Assembly: GCF_015461805.1 (NCBI RefSeq)
Contig: NZ_JACVZE010000004.1
Coordinates: 248,001 to 312,000 of the forward strand
From: Pseudomonas pisciculturae
GTDB lineage: Bacteria; Pseudomonadota; Gammaproteobacteria; Pseudomonadales; Pseudomonadaceae
DNA: 64,000 nt
Reading direction: 5' to 3'
The notes beneath the pieces are model-generated. The model was not told where the DNA came from. It did not search any database and saw only the letters and a list, made by a program, of their open reading frames with translations. Below are positions 12,223 through 20,834 of this stretch, in pieces (position 1 is the first letter of the stretch; the number at the start of each line of letters is the position of its first letter). Position numbers and translations under genes: made by a program.

Positions 12223-12238
12223 GGCCGTCAAAGCGTAG

Positions 12239-12253
12239 GTATCATATTGATAC
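12239..12253. promoter_or_regulatory. Perfect palindrome GTATCA-TAT-TGATAC of unknown role
   Basis: A 15-bp perfect inverted repeat lies just upstream of the PvdS box and 80 bp after the end of the unknown gene. It could be an operator. It has no T-run typical of a terminator. Confidence 0.35.
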
Positions 12254-12334
12254 GCAAGCGCTCAAAATCCCCCTCACCGTTTTCCCGTAGCAATGAAGCA
12301 GCGCAAAAACAGCGAAGGGTTGCACGCCACGCCT

Positions 12335-13549
12335 TTAGGGTTTAACCCACATACTGAAAAAATCCAGGAAGCTATAGTCACGAGCGTGCACAACCATGGT
12401 CTTAATCCCCGCATCCGAGCTGAAATCAGCCCATACATTCGACCACCCCGTCAGCTCCAAATCATCAATCATGTTTTGCTGCTCATCAAAAAGCTCACAA
12501 CGCAAATAAAAGTGCACCCAAGTGATCGCAAACTTTAACCGCGTCAGCGGTTCTGCGAATGTAATTAAGAATTTTTGCTGATCAACATCAGAATGTATAC
12601 CCCTACACATGGCGATACACTGCCCAACACGCATTCCGGGGTGCACCGAACCAAACCCTTCAATAGCGGCAGTCCCGTGGGAGCCCGGCAACAGTTCAAC
12701 CGTTATTTTATTGACTGTAACGCTTGAACCTATCGTTATACATTGTGATGGCGCAGCGTCAAAATCTTCGGTTTCAAGACGCAGTTGCTGAATTTGACGA
12801 ATTTGATAAGTATCACGACGCAATTCGGTCGCCACATTTTTATCAGCTGCCCCTTTGTAACTTAAGTAATAGATCAGTGTCATGCCTGAGTAGTCATCAA
12901 ACAGGTGCAGAAAATCCCGATCAATCACTTCAGTTATGCCCTCTGTGACCTCTTGCGCGGTCAAGGCCCGCCCTTGGATCACGTGATAAACAATCGGATT
13001 TGCGTCGACATCAAGCCCTTCAATATCGAACCACAAGCGCATGCCCACTGCCGCGTAGGGGAGTGCACCCAGATGGCACCGGATCGGCCCGCGAATTTCC
13101 CGCAGGTCCAACACATGTCCTACTGCCTGAGGCATTTCAGGCATAGGAAGATCCTTATCCAGGATTCGCTGTACCGTCAACGCTAATGTTTGGGACGCCA
13201 CGCTTACAGGGCCACTGGTCACTGTGTAGCTGATATAAGCGTCTGAATCGACGTACCGACCTATAATTGCTTCGGTCAAATCAAAATGAACAAATCCTTT
13301 AGCACTATCGCCCCATTTTTCAGGTAATGGAAAATCTTCTAGTCCCTCCCCAACAAGCGTCACGTCAATACGATGATCATCTTTCATATCCGGATATTTA
13401 ACTTCAAGAGTAAACACCCAGGGTCGAGCGCCGCTCGAAGGAATCGGATATAACTGATTACCGCCGATGGCTTCAAGCACAGTTGGCGCAGGTGGCTCGG
13501 CGTCAAGCCTGCAGATGCTGTTGTTCGATAAAGTCGAGGTCGCGTTCAT
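12335..13549 (-). CDS. Protein of unknown function, 404 aa
   Basis: I do not recognise this protein. The N-terminal half (residues 1-220) looks beta-rich, with alternating hydrophobic and polar stretches such as PWVFTLEVKYPDM, DAYISYTVTSGPV and GMTLIYYLSYKG. This resembles two or three Ig-like strands repeats common in large Pseudomonas surface proteins. The C-terminal part has two Cys (GQCIAMCRG) and ends FLDFFSMWVKP. No signal peptide or membrane segment is seen. ATG 13549 follows AGGAG at 7 bp and was preferred to a TTG two codons earlier. Codon use is visibly more A/T-rich than in the flanking genes, which suggests acquired or fast-evolving DNA. A notable palindrome lies 73 bp upstream. 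Confidence 0.75.
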   Translation of the reverse strand: MNATSTLSNNSICRLDAEPPAPTVLEAIGGNQLYPIPSSGARPWVFTLEVKYPDMKDDHRIDVTLVGEGLEDFPLPEKWGDSAKGFVHFDLTEAIIGRYVDSDAYISYTVTSGPVSVASQTLALTVQRILDKDLPMPEMPQAVGHVLDLREIRGPIRCHLGALPYAAVGMRLWFDIEGLDVDANPIVYHVIQGRALTAQEVTEGITEVIDRDFLHLFDDYSGMTLIYYLSYKGAADKNVATELRRDTYQIRQIQQLRLETEDFDAAPSQCITIGSSVTVNKITVELLPGSHGTAAIEGFGSVHPGMRVGQCIAMCRGIHSDVDQQKFLITFAEPLTRLKFAITWVHFYLRCELFDEQQNMIDDLELTGWSNVWADFSSDAGIKTMVVHARDYSFLDFFSMWVKP

Positions 13550-13621
13550 AATCAACTCCTTAAAGAACTAGCCCAAAAGGCTGAATGAAGCGCAACAATG
13601 AAGGCATACCCAGATACTGGC

Positions 13622-13641
13622 TACTGTCAGATTTGACAGTA
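13622..13641. promoter_or_regulatory. Palindrome TACTGTCAGATTTGACAGTA, probable operator
   Basis: A 20-bp inverted repeat with 8-bp perfect arms, 73 bp before the start of the unknown 404-aa gene. A near-identical motif, sharing also the neighbouring CTGGC, lies about 70 bp before the cold-shock gene at 45084. Equal placement at two unrelated genes argues for binding of a shared regulator. Confidence 0.55.
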
Positions 13642-13710
13642 ACGCGAAAAAAATGACGAACGGTATACGGTGGTTTATTTATCCAATGCTGCCCAAATGA
13701 CGTTAGGCGA

Positions 13711-14499
13711 TCAGGGCGCGGGCATTACATCAATGCGATACGGCTCGAAGATCTTCAGCATTTCGCCGTTTTCCCGCAGGCGCTTGAGCAACCCGGCAAA
13801 GGCCTCGCCGGTGATCGGAGCCTTGGGCCGCAGCAGCGCGTAGTGGTGATAGACCTGATCGATGCGTTCCGACACCAGGAACTGCCCGGACATCTCGGCA
13901 TTGCGCACCATGAAATCACTGAGGTACGAGCGGGTGACCAGGGCAATATCTGCACGCCCGCGGGCAACCATCAACAGGTTGCTGTCATGGGAGTACGTCA
14001 ACGTGGCGTTGAAATGCTCGGCCATGTACTTGGGGTCGGGGTTGAAGTTGGCGAAGGCATAGTGGTAACCACTGAACACGGCCAGACGTTTGCCGGTGAG
14101 CCCGGCGAAGTAGTCCTGGCTGCGACCGGGCTCACGCTGGGCGACGAAAATCTCAGCGTCTTCCAGGCCCATATCGACGCTGGTGTGGGGGATTTTCTGC
14201 CAGCCCCAGGCGGGGTTCTCGAAGATGGCCATGTCGACACGGCCTTGCTCGAAATCCCGAAAGCGCCGGGGGATCGAGGTGGGTACCAGTACAAATTGGT
14301 AGTCGGTTTGCGAGGCGTTCAGGGCCTCGACCAGTTGCGGCAGCAACCCGGTGTCGGCACCCTGCTCGGGGCGCACAGTGTAGGGCGGAAAATGCGCCGC
14401 GCCGATGCGTACCAATTGCGCAGCCGAAGCCGGCAACCACCACGCGGTGCCCAGTGCCCATAGAGTAAGTCCTGCAGCCAGCCGCCATGGCGAAAACAT
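13711..14499 (-). CDS. Periplasmic solute-binding protein, ABC transporter type (SBP family 3)
   Basis: 262-aa protein with a clear signal peptide (MFSPWRLAAGLTLWALG to about ASA-27) and the two-lobed fold of amino-acid-type binding proteins: VRIGAAHFPPYT at the mature N-terminus, LLPQLVEALN, GRVDMAIFENPA, and GRADIALVTRSYLSDF. No permease or ATPase gene adjoins it, so it may serve an unlinked transporter or act as a sensor-linked binding protein. The ligand is unknown. ATG 14499 is preferred to a GTG four codons upstream because the signal peptide then starts normally. No strong ribosome-binding site is seen. Confidence 0.8.
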   Translation of the reverse strand: MFSPWRLAAGLTLWALGTAWWLPASAAQLVRIGAAHFPPYTVRPEQGADTGLLPQLVEALNASQTDYQFVLVPTSIPRRFRDFEQGRVDMAIFENPAWGWQKIPHTSVDMGLEDAEIFVAQREPGRSQDYFAGLTGKRLAVFSGYHYAFANFNPDPKYMAEHFNATLTYSHDSNLLMVARGRADIALVTRSYLSDFMVRNAEMSGQFLVSERIDQVYHHYALLRPKAPITGEAFAGLLKRLRENGEMLKIFEPYRIDVMPAP

Positions 14500-14577
14500 C
14501 AAGGCACACACCGTTCAACACGTCGATGGCGATAAGCTAGGCGTTTTTGTCTGGCGAGACAACTTTCCACCGTCAAA

Positions 14578-15216
14578 TTAATAGCTTGCACTGCTGGAGG
14601 CATTCAAAACCATCAGCAACGCTTCTTCAGCCAATTGTTCGAGGGTCAGGCTGCCTTCGGCGCGAAACCAGGTGGTGGTCCAGGACAAGGCCCCTGTCAA
14701 AAAGCGTCGCGTGATAAACACATCGCCCTTGATATAACCGGCCGCCTTGGCCTCCCCCAGCACCTGCAACCAAATCTGCTCGTATACGTCGCGCAGCGCC
14801 AACACCTGGGCCTGGCCTTCGGCCGAAAGCGAACGCCACTCGTACACCAGCACCGCCATGGCTTCGCCGCTGCCGCCCATGATCGACTGCAATTCGCAGC
14901 GGATCAGCGCCAACACGCGCTCGCGCACGTTTGTGGCTTCTTCTAGGGAGGCGCGCATCATTGCGGTGTTGTAGTGGATGGTTTCCTCCATCACCGCCCG
15001 CAGGATCTCGTCCTTGCTCTTGAAGTGATGAAAGATGCTGCCCGACTGGATACCCACAGCGCTGGCCAGGTCGCGCACCGTGGTGCGTTCAAAGCCTTTG
15101 TTGCGAAACAGGTGCGCCGCGGTTTGCAGCAGCTTGCCCCGGGCACTGTCGGGGTCGGTCAATTGGCCGCCGTCGACCATGGTGCGCATCACCCGCAGGG
15201 CTTTTTGCTCATCCAT
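14578..15216 (-). CDS. atuR: TetR-family repressor of the terpene operon
   Basis: 212-aa TetR-type regulator. The helix-turn-helix spans about residues 25-72 (LLQTAAHLFRNKGFERTTV, LASAVGIQSGSIFHHFKSK). The C-terminal ligand domain is typical of regulators that sense acyl-CoA compounds. It is transcribed divergently from atuA, and two near-identical palindromes lie between them. AtuR of P. aeruginosa occupies the same place and represses atuABCDEFGH. GAGGAG before the ATG supports the start. Confidence 0.88.
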   Translation of the reverse strand: MDEQKALRVMRTMVDGGQLTDPDSARGKLLQTAAHLFRNKGFERTTVRDLASAVGIQSGSIFHHFKSKDEILRAVMEETIHYNTAMMRASLEEATNVRERVLALIRCELQSIMGGSGEAMAVLVYEWRSLSAEGQAQVLALRDVYEQIWLQVLGEAKAAGYIKGDVFITRRFLTGALSWTTTWFRAEGSLTLEQLAEEALLMVLNASSSASY

Positions 15217-15278
15217 GCTGCTCTCCTCACCTTAACTTCCAAGAACGTCTTGGCCGGCAATTTAGGCCGTGGCCGCCA

Positions 15279-15296
15279 CCCAAGCAAGCGCTTGGG
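15279..15296. promoter_or_regulatory. Operator 1 for AtuR
   Basis: CCCAAGCAAGCGCTTGGG: 7-bp perfect arms around a 4-bp centre, proximal to atuR. With operator 2 it forms a pair whose centres are 43 bp apart, about four helical turns, so two dimers could bind the same DNA face. Two inverted repeats in this region are known as AtuR sites in P. aeruginosa. Confidence 0.75.
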
Positions 15297-15322
15297 TAAA
15301 ACTTGTGTCCGCAGTTTACAAA

Positions 15323-15338
15323 CCAAGCGCTTGCTTGG
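15323..15338. promoter_or_regulatory. Operator 2 for AtuR
   Basis: CCAAGCGCTTGCTTGG: 6-bp arms around GCTT, which is the reverse complement of the core of operator 1. It lies 37 bp before the atuA start and would overlap or follow its promoter. Confidence 0.75.
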
Positions 15339-15374
15339 TAGTCTCGACGCCAGCCACTTGGAGAAGGATTTCTC

Positions 15375-17153
15375 ATGAGCAAGACGGTTCGTATCGGCTG
15401 CGCCAGCGCCTTCTGGGGCGATACCTGCACCGCAGCCGCCCAGTTGGTGCACGGGGGAGCGCTGGATTACCTGGTGTTCGACTACCTGGCGGAAGTCACC
15501 CTGTCGATCCTCGCCGGCGCGCGGATGAAAGACCCACAGGCCGGCTACGCCACAGACTTTGTCGAGGTGCTCACGCCACTGCTGGCCGATATCCACCGCC
15601 AAGGCATCCGCGTGATCAGCAACGCGGGCGGTATCAACCCCCAGGCCTGCGCCGCAGCACTGCAAGCGGCCTGCGACAAGGCCGCGATCCCGCTGAAGAT
15701 TGCGGTGCTGCTGGGGGACGACCTGCAACCGCAGCTCAAAACACTTCACGCCATCACCGACATGTTCAACGGCGCGCCGCTACCGCCGGTGTGCGTGTCT
15801 GCCAATGCCTACCTTGGCGCGCCGGGCATTGTGCAGGCGCTTGCACTGGGTGCCGATATCGTCGTCACCGGGCGCGTGGTGGACAGCGCGGTGGTCAGCG
15901 CCGCGCTGGTGCATGAATTCAACTGGTCGTGGCACGACTACGACCGCCTCGCACAGGCCGCGTTGGCCGGGCACATCATCGAATGCGGCGCCCAGTGCAC
16001 CGGCGGTAACTTCACCGATTGGCGCGACGTACCCGACTACGAGCACATCGGTTTCCCCATCGTCGAAGTGAGCGCAGACGGGCAGTTCACCGTGAATAAA
16101 GTCGAGGGCTGCGGCGGGCTGATCAGTGAACTCAGCGTGGCCGAACAACTGCTGTATGAGATTGGTGACCCGCAGGCTTACTTGCTCCCGGATGTGATTT
16201 GCGACTTCAGCCAAGTCAAATTGCAGCAACAAGGCAAAAACCAAGTACGCCTGCACGGCGCCAAAGGCATGCCGCCCACTGACGGGTACAAAGTCAGCGC
16301 CACTTACCCGGATGGTTTTCGCTGCACCGCCAGTTGCCTGATCGCTGGCATAGACGCAGTGGCCAAGGCCGAACGGGTGAGCCAGGCGATCATCAACAAG
16401 ACCTCTGAGTTGTTCAGCCAGCGTGGCTGGGCACCCTACACCGACGTGAATATCGAACTGCTCGGCAGCGAAGCCACTTACGGCGCCCATGCCAGGCGCC
16501 ACGACTGCCGCGAAGTGGTGGTCAAGCTGGCAGTGCGTCACCCGAGCAAACAGGCCTTGGTGTTGTTCGCCCGCGAGATTGCCCAGGCCGCCACCGGCAT
16601 GGCGCCGGGGCTCACCGGTATTGTCGGGGGGCGGCCTACGGTGTACCCGTTGATCCGCCTGTTTTCATTTCTGGTGGATAAAACGTTCTGCACGCCGGTG
16701 ATCGAGTTCCAGGGCCAGCGCTACACCTGTGAACTTCCCGTCACGCAAGCACACGCCACGCCTGGCACACCGTTTGATCCGCCCAAACCCCAAGGCCGCG
16801 CCGACGCCAGCGTAGCGCTGGTCAAACTCGCCGTGGCCCGCTCCGGCGACAAGGGCAACCACAGCAACATCGGCGTGATCGCTCGCGCCGCCGAGTACCT
16901 GCCATGGATCGCCGAAGCACTGACGCCCGAAGTAATCGTCGACTGGATGGGCCACGTGCTCGACCCACTCCACGGCCGCGTCGAACGCTGGTACCTGCCC
17001 GGCAGCCACAGCCTCAACTTCCTGCTGGAAAACGCCTTGGGCGGCGGCGGCATTGCCAGTCTGCGCATCGACCCACAAGGCAAGGCGTTCGCCCAGCAAC
17101 TGCTGGAAATCCCGATTGCCGTGCCGCAACACATCGCCGATCAATTGAACTAA
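15375..17153 (+). CDS. atuA: Acyclic terpene utilisation protein AtuA (DUF1446)
   Basis: 592-aa protein of the AtuA/DUF1446 family, needed for growth on citronellol and geraniol in P. aeruginosa but of unproved catalytic role. Conserved stretches include the N-terminal [11 protein letters not shown], the central [18 protein letters not shown] and [11 protein letters not shown] motifs, and the C-terminal [12 protein letters not shown] segment. Full length. ATG 15375 follows GAGAAGGA. It is first in the atuABCDEF transcript, 13 bp before atuB, and should be de-repressed when AtuR releases the two operators upstream. Confidence 0.93.
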   Translation: MSKTVRIGCASAFWGDTCTAAAQLVHGGALDYLVFDYLAEVTLSILAGARMKDPQAGYATDFVEVLTPLLADIHRQGIRVISNAGGINPQACAAALQAACDKAAIPLKIAVLLGDDLQPQLKTLHAITDMFNGAPLPPVCVSANAYLGAPGIVQALALGADIVVTGRVVDSAVVSAALVHEFNWSWHDYDRLAQAALAGHIIECGAQCTGGNFTDWRDVPDYEHIGFPIVEVSADGQFTVNKVEGCGGLISELSVAEQLLYEIGDPQAYLLPDVICDFSQVKLQQQGKNQVRLHGAKGMPPTDGYKVSATYPDGFRCTASCLIAGIDAVAKAERVSQAIINKTSELFSQRGWAPYTDVNIELLGSEATYGAHARRHDCREVVVKLAVRHPSKQALVLFAREIAQAATGMAPGLTGIVGGRPTVYPLIRLFSFLVDKTFCTPVIEFQGQRYTCELPVTQAHATPGTPFDPPKPQGRADASVALVKLAVARSGDKGNHSNIGVIARAAEYLPWIAEALTPEVIVDWMGHVLDPLHGRVERWYLPGSHSLNFLLENALGGGGIASLRIDPQGKAFAQQLLEIPIAVPQHIADQLN

Positions 17154-17166
17154 AGGGAGCGCTGCC

Positions 17167-18039
17167 GTGGCCTTCGACTCGATCTTCAAAGCCGACCTGT
17201 TCCAGGGGCGCACCGTGATTGTCACCGGCGGCGGCAGCGGTATTGGCCGTTGCACCGCCCATGAGCTGGCGGCGTTGGGTGCGCGAGTGATCCTGGTGGG
17301 ACGCAAGCCGGACAAGCTGCAAAAGGTCGCAGCCGAGATTGCCGAAGACGGCGGCAACGCCCACTGGCAAGCCTGTGACATTCGCGATGAAGAGGCGGTG
17401 AAGGCGCTGGTTGGGCAAACCCTGAAAGATCACGGGCCGATCCACGGGTTGGTGAATAACGCCGGCGGCCAATACCCGTCGCCACTGGCCGCCATCAATC
17501 AAAAAGGCTTTGAAACCGTGCTGCGCACCAACCTGGTGGGCGGGTTCCTGATGGCGCGGGAAGTGTTCAACCAGTCAATGGCCAAACACGGCGGCGCCAT
17601 CGTCAATATGCTCGCCGACATGTGGGGCGGCATGCCCGGCATGGGCCACTCGGGCGCGGCGCGTTCGGGCATGGATAACTTCACCAAGACCGCCGCCGTC
17701 GAGTGGGGCTGCGCCGGGGTGCGGGTCAATGCCGTGGCGCCAGGCTGGATCGCCTCCAGCGGCATGGACACCTACGAGGGTGCATTCAAGGCGGTGATCC
17801 CCACCCTGCGCGAGCACGTGCCGCTCAAGCGTATCGGCACCGAGTCAGAAGTCAGTGCGGCGATCGTCTTCCTGCTCAGCCCTGCCGCCGCCTTTATCAG
17901 CGGCAGCACCCTGCGCATCGACGGCGCCGCGAGCCTGGGCAGTCGTGCCTGGCCACTGCACAAGGCGCAGCCAACCAGCGAGCCGTTCAACGGCTTCCAC
18001 CGCGCCTATTTGCCCGATGTGCTCAAGGCGGAGCAATAA
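17167..18039 (+). CDS. atuB: Short-chain dehydrogenase/reductase AtuB, PECR-like
   Basis: 290-aa SDR with the NAD(P)-binding motif TGGGSGIG (residues 20-27) and NNAG (97-100). The usual YxxxK active site is absent: the equivalent segment reads HSGAAR (161-166), with Ser and Arg where Tyr and Lys are expected. The same HSGAAR-G-x-(D/Y)N-(F/L)TK pattern is found in peroxisomal trans-2-enoyl-CoA reductases, which suggests enoyl-CoA reduction rather than alcohol oxidation. Its role in the atu pathway is not settled in the literature I know. It starts at GTG, with GGAG upstream. Confidence 0.9.
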   Translation: MAFDSIFKADLFQGRTVIVTGGGSGIGRCTAHELAALGARVILVGRKPDKLQKVAAEIAEDGGNAHWQACDIRDEEAVKALVGQTLKDHGPIHGLVNNAGGQYPSPLAAINQKGFETVLRTNLVGGFLMAREVFNQSMAKHGGAIVNMLADMWGGMPGMGHSGAARSGMDNFTKTAAVEWGCAGVRVNAVAPGWIASSGMDTYEGAFKAVIPTLREHVPLKRIGTESEVSAAIVFLLSPAAAFISGSTLRIDGAASLGSRAWPLHKAQPTSEPFNGFHRAYLPDVLKAEQ

Positions 18040-18042
18040 ACC

Positions 18043-19659
18043 ATGCCGGTGATTGAATCCCTGATCGACCCTCACAGCGCCCAGTTCGCGCAAAACCGCG
18101 CAGCCATGCTGGTCGGCATCCAGCACATGCGCCAGCTGGAATGCACCCTGCTGGACAAGGCCCAGGAGGCCAAAGCCAAATTCGACAAGCGGGGCCAACT
18201 GCTGCCCCGCGAGCGCCTCAACCTGCTGCTGGACCCCGGCGCACCGTTCCTAGAACTGGCGAGCCTGGCCGGCTACAAGCTGCATGACGACAAGGACGGC
18301 ACCGCAGCGGGCGGCGGCTTGATCGCCGGCATCGGCTACGTCAGCGGCGTGCGCATGCTGGTGGTGGCCAACAACAGCGCGATCAAGGGCGGCACCATTT
18401 CGCCCAGCGGGTTGAAAAAATCCCTGCGCCTGCAACAGATCGCCCTGGAGAACAAACTCCCAGTGGTGACCCTGGCCGAAAGCGGCGGCGCCAACCTCAA
18501 CTACGCTGCCGAGATTTTCGTCGAGGGCGCGCGCAGCTTTGCCAACCAGGCGCGCCTGTCGGCCATGGGCCTGCCGCAGATCACCGTGGTGCACGGCTCG
18601 GCCACGGCGGGCGGCGCGTATCAGCCCGGCTTGTCGGATTACGTGGTGGTGGTGCGCGGCAAGGCCAAGCTGTTTTTGGCCGGCCCGCCCCTGCTCAGGG
18701 CGGCCACCGGCGAAGTGGCCACCGATGAGCAATTGGGCGGTGCTCAAATGCATGCGCAAATGGCGGGCACCGCGGAATACCTGGCGGAAAATGACGCCGA
18801 TGGCGTGCGTATCGTGCGCGAGATTGTCAGTGCCTTGCCGTGGAATGATCGCCTGCCGCTTGCACCGCCTCGCACTTACAGCGAACCGCTATACCCCATC
18901 GAAGAACTGCTGGGCCTGATCCCCGATGACCCGAAAAAACCGTACGACGTGCGCGAAATCCTGGCACGCCTGGCGGATGCCTCCCAGTTCCTCGAATTCA
19001 AGGCCGAGTTCGACGCCCATACCGTCTGCGGCCACTTGCATATCCAGGGCCGCGCCGTTGGGGTGATCGGCAATAACGGGCCTATTACGCCCAAGGGTGC
19101 GAGCAAGGCCGCGCAATTCATTCAACTGTGCGACCAGAGCCGCACGCCGCTGCTGTTCCTGCACAACACCACCGGTTTTATGGTGGGCACCGAGTCAGAG
19201 CAACAAGGGGTGATCAAGCACGGCGCGAAGATGATCCAGGCAGTGGCCAATGCACGGGTGCCTAAACTGACAATTGTGGTGGGCGGCTCCTACGGCGCCG
19301 GCAACTACGCGATGTGCGGCCGGGGCCTGGACCCGCGTTTTATCTTCGCCTGGCCCAACAGCCGCACGGCAGTGATGGGCGGCGCGCAGGCGGGCAAGGT
19401 GCTGCGTATCGTCACCGAAGCCAAACAACTCAAGGACGGCCTGGTGCCCGACCCCAAAGTGCTGGACATGCTGGAGCAGGTCACCGCGCAGAAGCTCGAC
19501 AGCCAGTCCACCGCGTTGTACGGCAGCGCCAACTTGTGGGACGACGGGCTGATCGACCCACGGGACACTCGTACATTGCTGGGCTTGCTGCTGGATATCT
19601 GCCACGAGGCCGAAGTACGGCAACTACAACCCAATAGCTTTGGTGTGGCGCGCTTCTAA
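18043..19659 (+). CDS. atuC: Geranyl-CoA carboxylase beta subunit (carboxyltransferase)
   Basis: 538-aa carboxyltransferase subunit that, with biotin-bearing AtuF, carboxylates cis-geranyl-CoA to isohexenyl-glutaconyl-CoA. The crotonase-type carboxyltransferase fold is visible in the N half (LAESGGANL, GSATAGGAYQPGLSDY) and the C half (LHNTTGFMVG, KLTIVVGGSYGAGNYAMCGR, RTAVMGGAQA). Length is as expected for methylcrotonyl- and geranyl-CoA carboxylases. The choice of geranyl over methylcrotonyl rests on its place between atuB and atuD. It starts 3 bp after atuB, so translation is probably coupled. Confidence 0.92.
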   Translation: MPVIESLIDPHSAQFAQNRAAMLVGIQHMRQLECTLLDKAQEAKAKFDKRGQLLPRERLNLLLDPGAPFLELASLAGYKLHDDKDGTAAGGGLIAGIGYVSGVRMLVVANNSAIKGGTISPSGLKKSLRLQQIALENKLPVVTLAESGGANLNYAAEIFVEGARSFANQARLSAMGLPQITVVHGSATAGGAYQPGLSDYVVVVRGKAKLFLAGPPLLRAATGEVATDEQLGGAQMHAQMAGTAEYLAENDADGVRIVREIVSALPWNDRLPLAPPRTYSEPLYPIEELLGLIPDDPKKPYDVREILARLADASQFLEFKAEFDAHTVCGHLHIQGRAVGVIGNNGPITPKGASKAAQFIQLCDQSRTPLLFLHNTTGFMVGTESEQQGVIKHGAKMIQAVANARVPKLTIVVGGSYGAGNYAMCGRGLDPRFIFAWPNSRTAVMGGAQAGKVLRIVTEAKQLKDGLVPDPKVLDMLEQVTAQKLDSQSTALYGSANLWDDGLIDPRDTRTLLGLLLDICHEAEVRQLQPNSFGVARF

Positions 19660-19676
19660 ACAGGAGAACAAGAACA

Positions 19677-20834
19677 ATGATCTTCACCCAGGAACACCAG
19701 GAACTACGCCGCACCGTCCGCGCCTTCGTCGACCGCGAGATCAACCCCCATGTGGACGAATGGGAAAAGGCCGGGCGCTTTCCCATCCACGATATTTTCC
19801 GCAAGGCCGGTGACCTGGGCCTGCTGGGCATTTCCAAACCGGAAAAATTCGGCGGCATGGGCCTGGACTACAGCTACTCCATCGTCGCCGCCGAAGAGTT
19901 CGGCACTATTCGCTGCGGCGGTATCCCCATGTCCATCGGCGTGCAGACCGACATGTGCACCCCCGCCCTCGCCCGCTTTGGCAGCGATGAGCTGCGCGAC
20001 GAATTCCTGCGCCCGGCCATCAGCGGCGAACAGGTCGGTTGCATTGGCGTTTCGGAAACCGGCGCCGGCTCCGATGTCGCCGGGCTCAAGACCCATGCAC
20101 GCAAGGACGGTGACGACTACGTGATCAACGGCAGCAAGATGTGGATCACTAACTCCCCAAGCGCTGACTTTATCTGCCTGCTGGCCAACACCTCCGACGA
20201 CAAGCCGCACATCAACAAATCGCTGATCATGGTGCCGATGAAAACCCCCGGTATTAGCCTCAGCGCGCCTCTGGAAAAGCTCGGCATGCACAGCTCCGAG
20301 ACCGCCCAGGTGTTCTTCGATAACGTGCGCATCCCCCAACGCAACCGCATCGGCCACGAAGGCGCGGGCTTCATGATGCAGATGTTGCAGTTCCAGGAAG
20401 AACGCCTGTTTGGCGCAGCCAATATGATCAAGGGCCTGGAGCAGTGCATCGACAGCACCATCGCGTATTGCAAGGAACGCCAGACCTTCGGCAAGGCGCT
20501 GATCGACAACCAGGTGATCCACTTTCGCCTGGCCGAACTGGCCACCGAAATCGAATGCCTGCGCGCGCTGGTTTACCAGGCCACCGAGCAATACATCAAA
20601 GGCCAGGACGTGACGCGCCTGGCCTCCATGGCCAAGCTCAAGGCCGGGCGCCTGGGCCGCGAAGTCAGCGACAGTTGCCTGCAATATTGGGGCGGCATGG
20701 GCTTTATGTGGGACAACCCGGTGGCACGGGCTTATCGCGATGTGCGCCTGGTGTCGATTGGCGGCGGCGCCGACGAAATCATGCTGGGCATCATCTGCAA
20801 ACTGATGGGCACCTTACCGGGGAAAAAACCATGA
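19677..20834 (+). CDS. atuD: Citronellyl-CoA dehydrogenase
   Basis: 385-aa FAD-dependent acyl-CoA dehydrogenase, the step from citronellyl-CoA to geranyl-CoA. Seen motifs: CIGVSETGAGSDVAG and MWITNS (flavin and substrate site) and the C-terminal QYWGGMGFMWD. The position that carries catalytic Glu in the common YEGT motif reads SIGGGADEI here. The catalytic base would then have to lie elsewhere, as in isovaleryl-CoA-type enzymes. A good ribosome-binding site (AGGAGAA) precedes the ATG. The gene overlaps atuE by ATGA. Confidence 0.9.
   Translation: MIFTQEHQELRRTVRAFVDREINPHVDEWEKAGRFPIHDIFRKAGDLGLLGISKPEKFGGMGLDYSYSIVAAEEFGTIRCGGIPMSIGVQTDMCTPALARFGSDELRDEFLRPAISGEQVGCIGVSETGAGSDVAGLKTHARKDGDDYVINGSKMWITNSPSADFICLLANTSDDKPHINKSLIMVPMKTPGISLSAPLEKLGMHSSETAQVFFDNVRIPQRNRIGHEGAGFMMQMLQFQEERLFGAANMIKGLEQCIDSTIAYCKERQTFGKALIDNQVIHFRLAELATEIECLRALVYQATEQYIKGQDVTRLASMAKLKAGRLGREVSDSCLQYWGGMGFMWDNPVARAYRDVRLVSIGGGADEIMLGIICKLMGTLPGKKP

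Noticed and set aside
12293..12538. 81-aa frame on the plus strand
   Set aside because: Mostly antisense to the 3' end of the 404-aa gene, with no support.
13624..13639. LexA (SOS) box reading of CTGT-N8-ACAG
   Set aside because: Outer bases fit, but the centre CAGATTTG is not the A/T-rich run of known LexA sites, and the same motif precedes a cold-shock gene, which is not an SOS gene.
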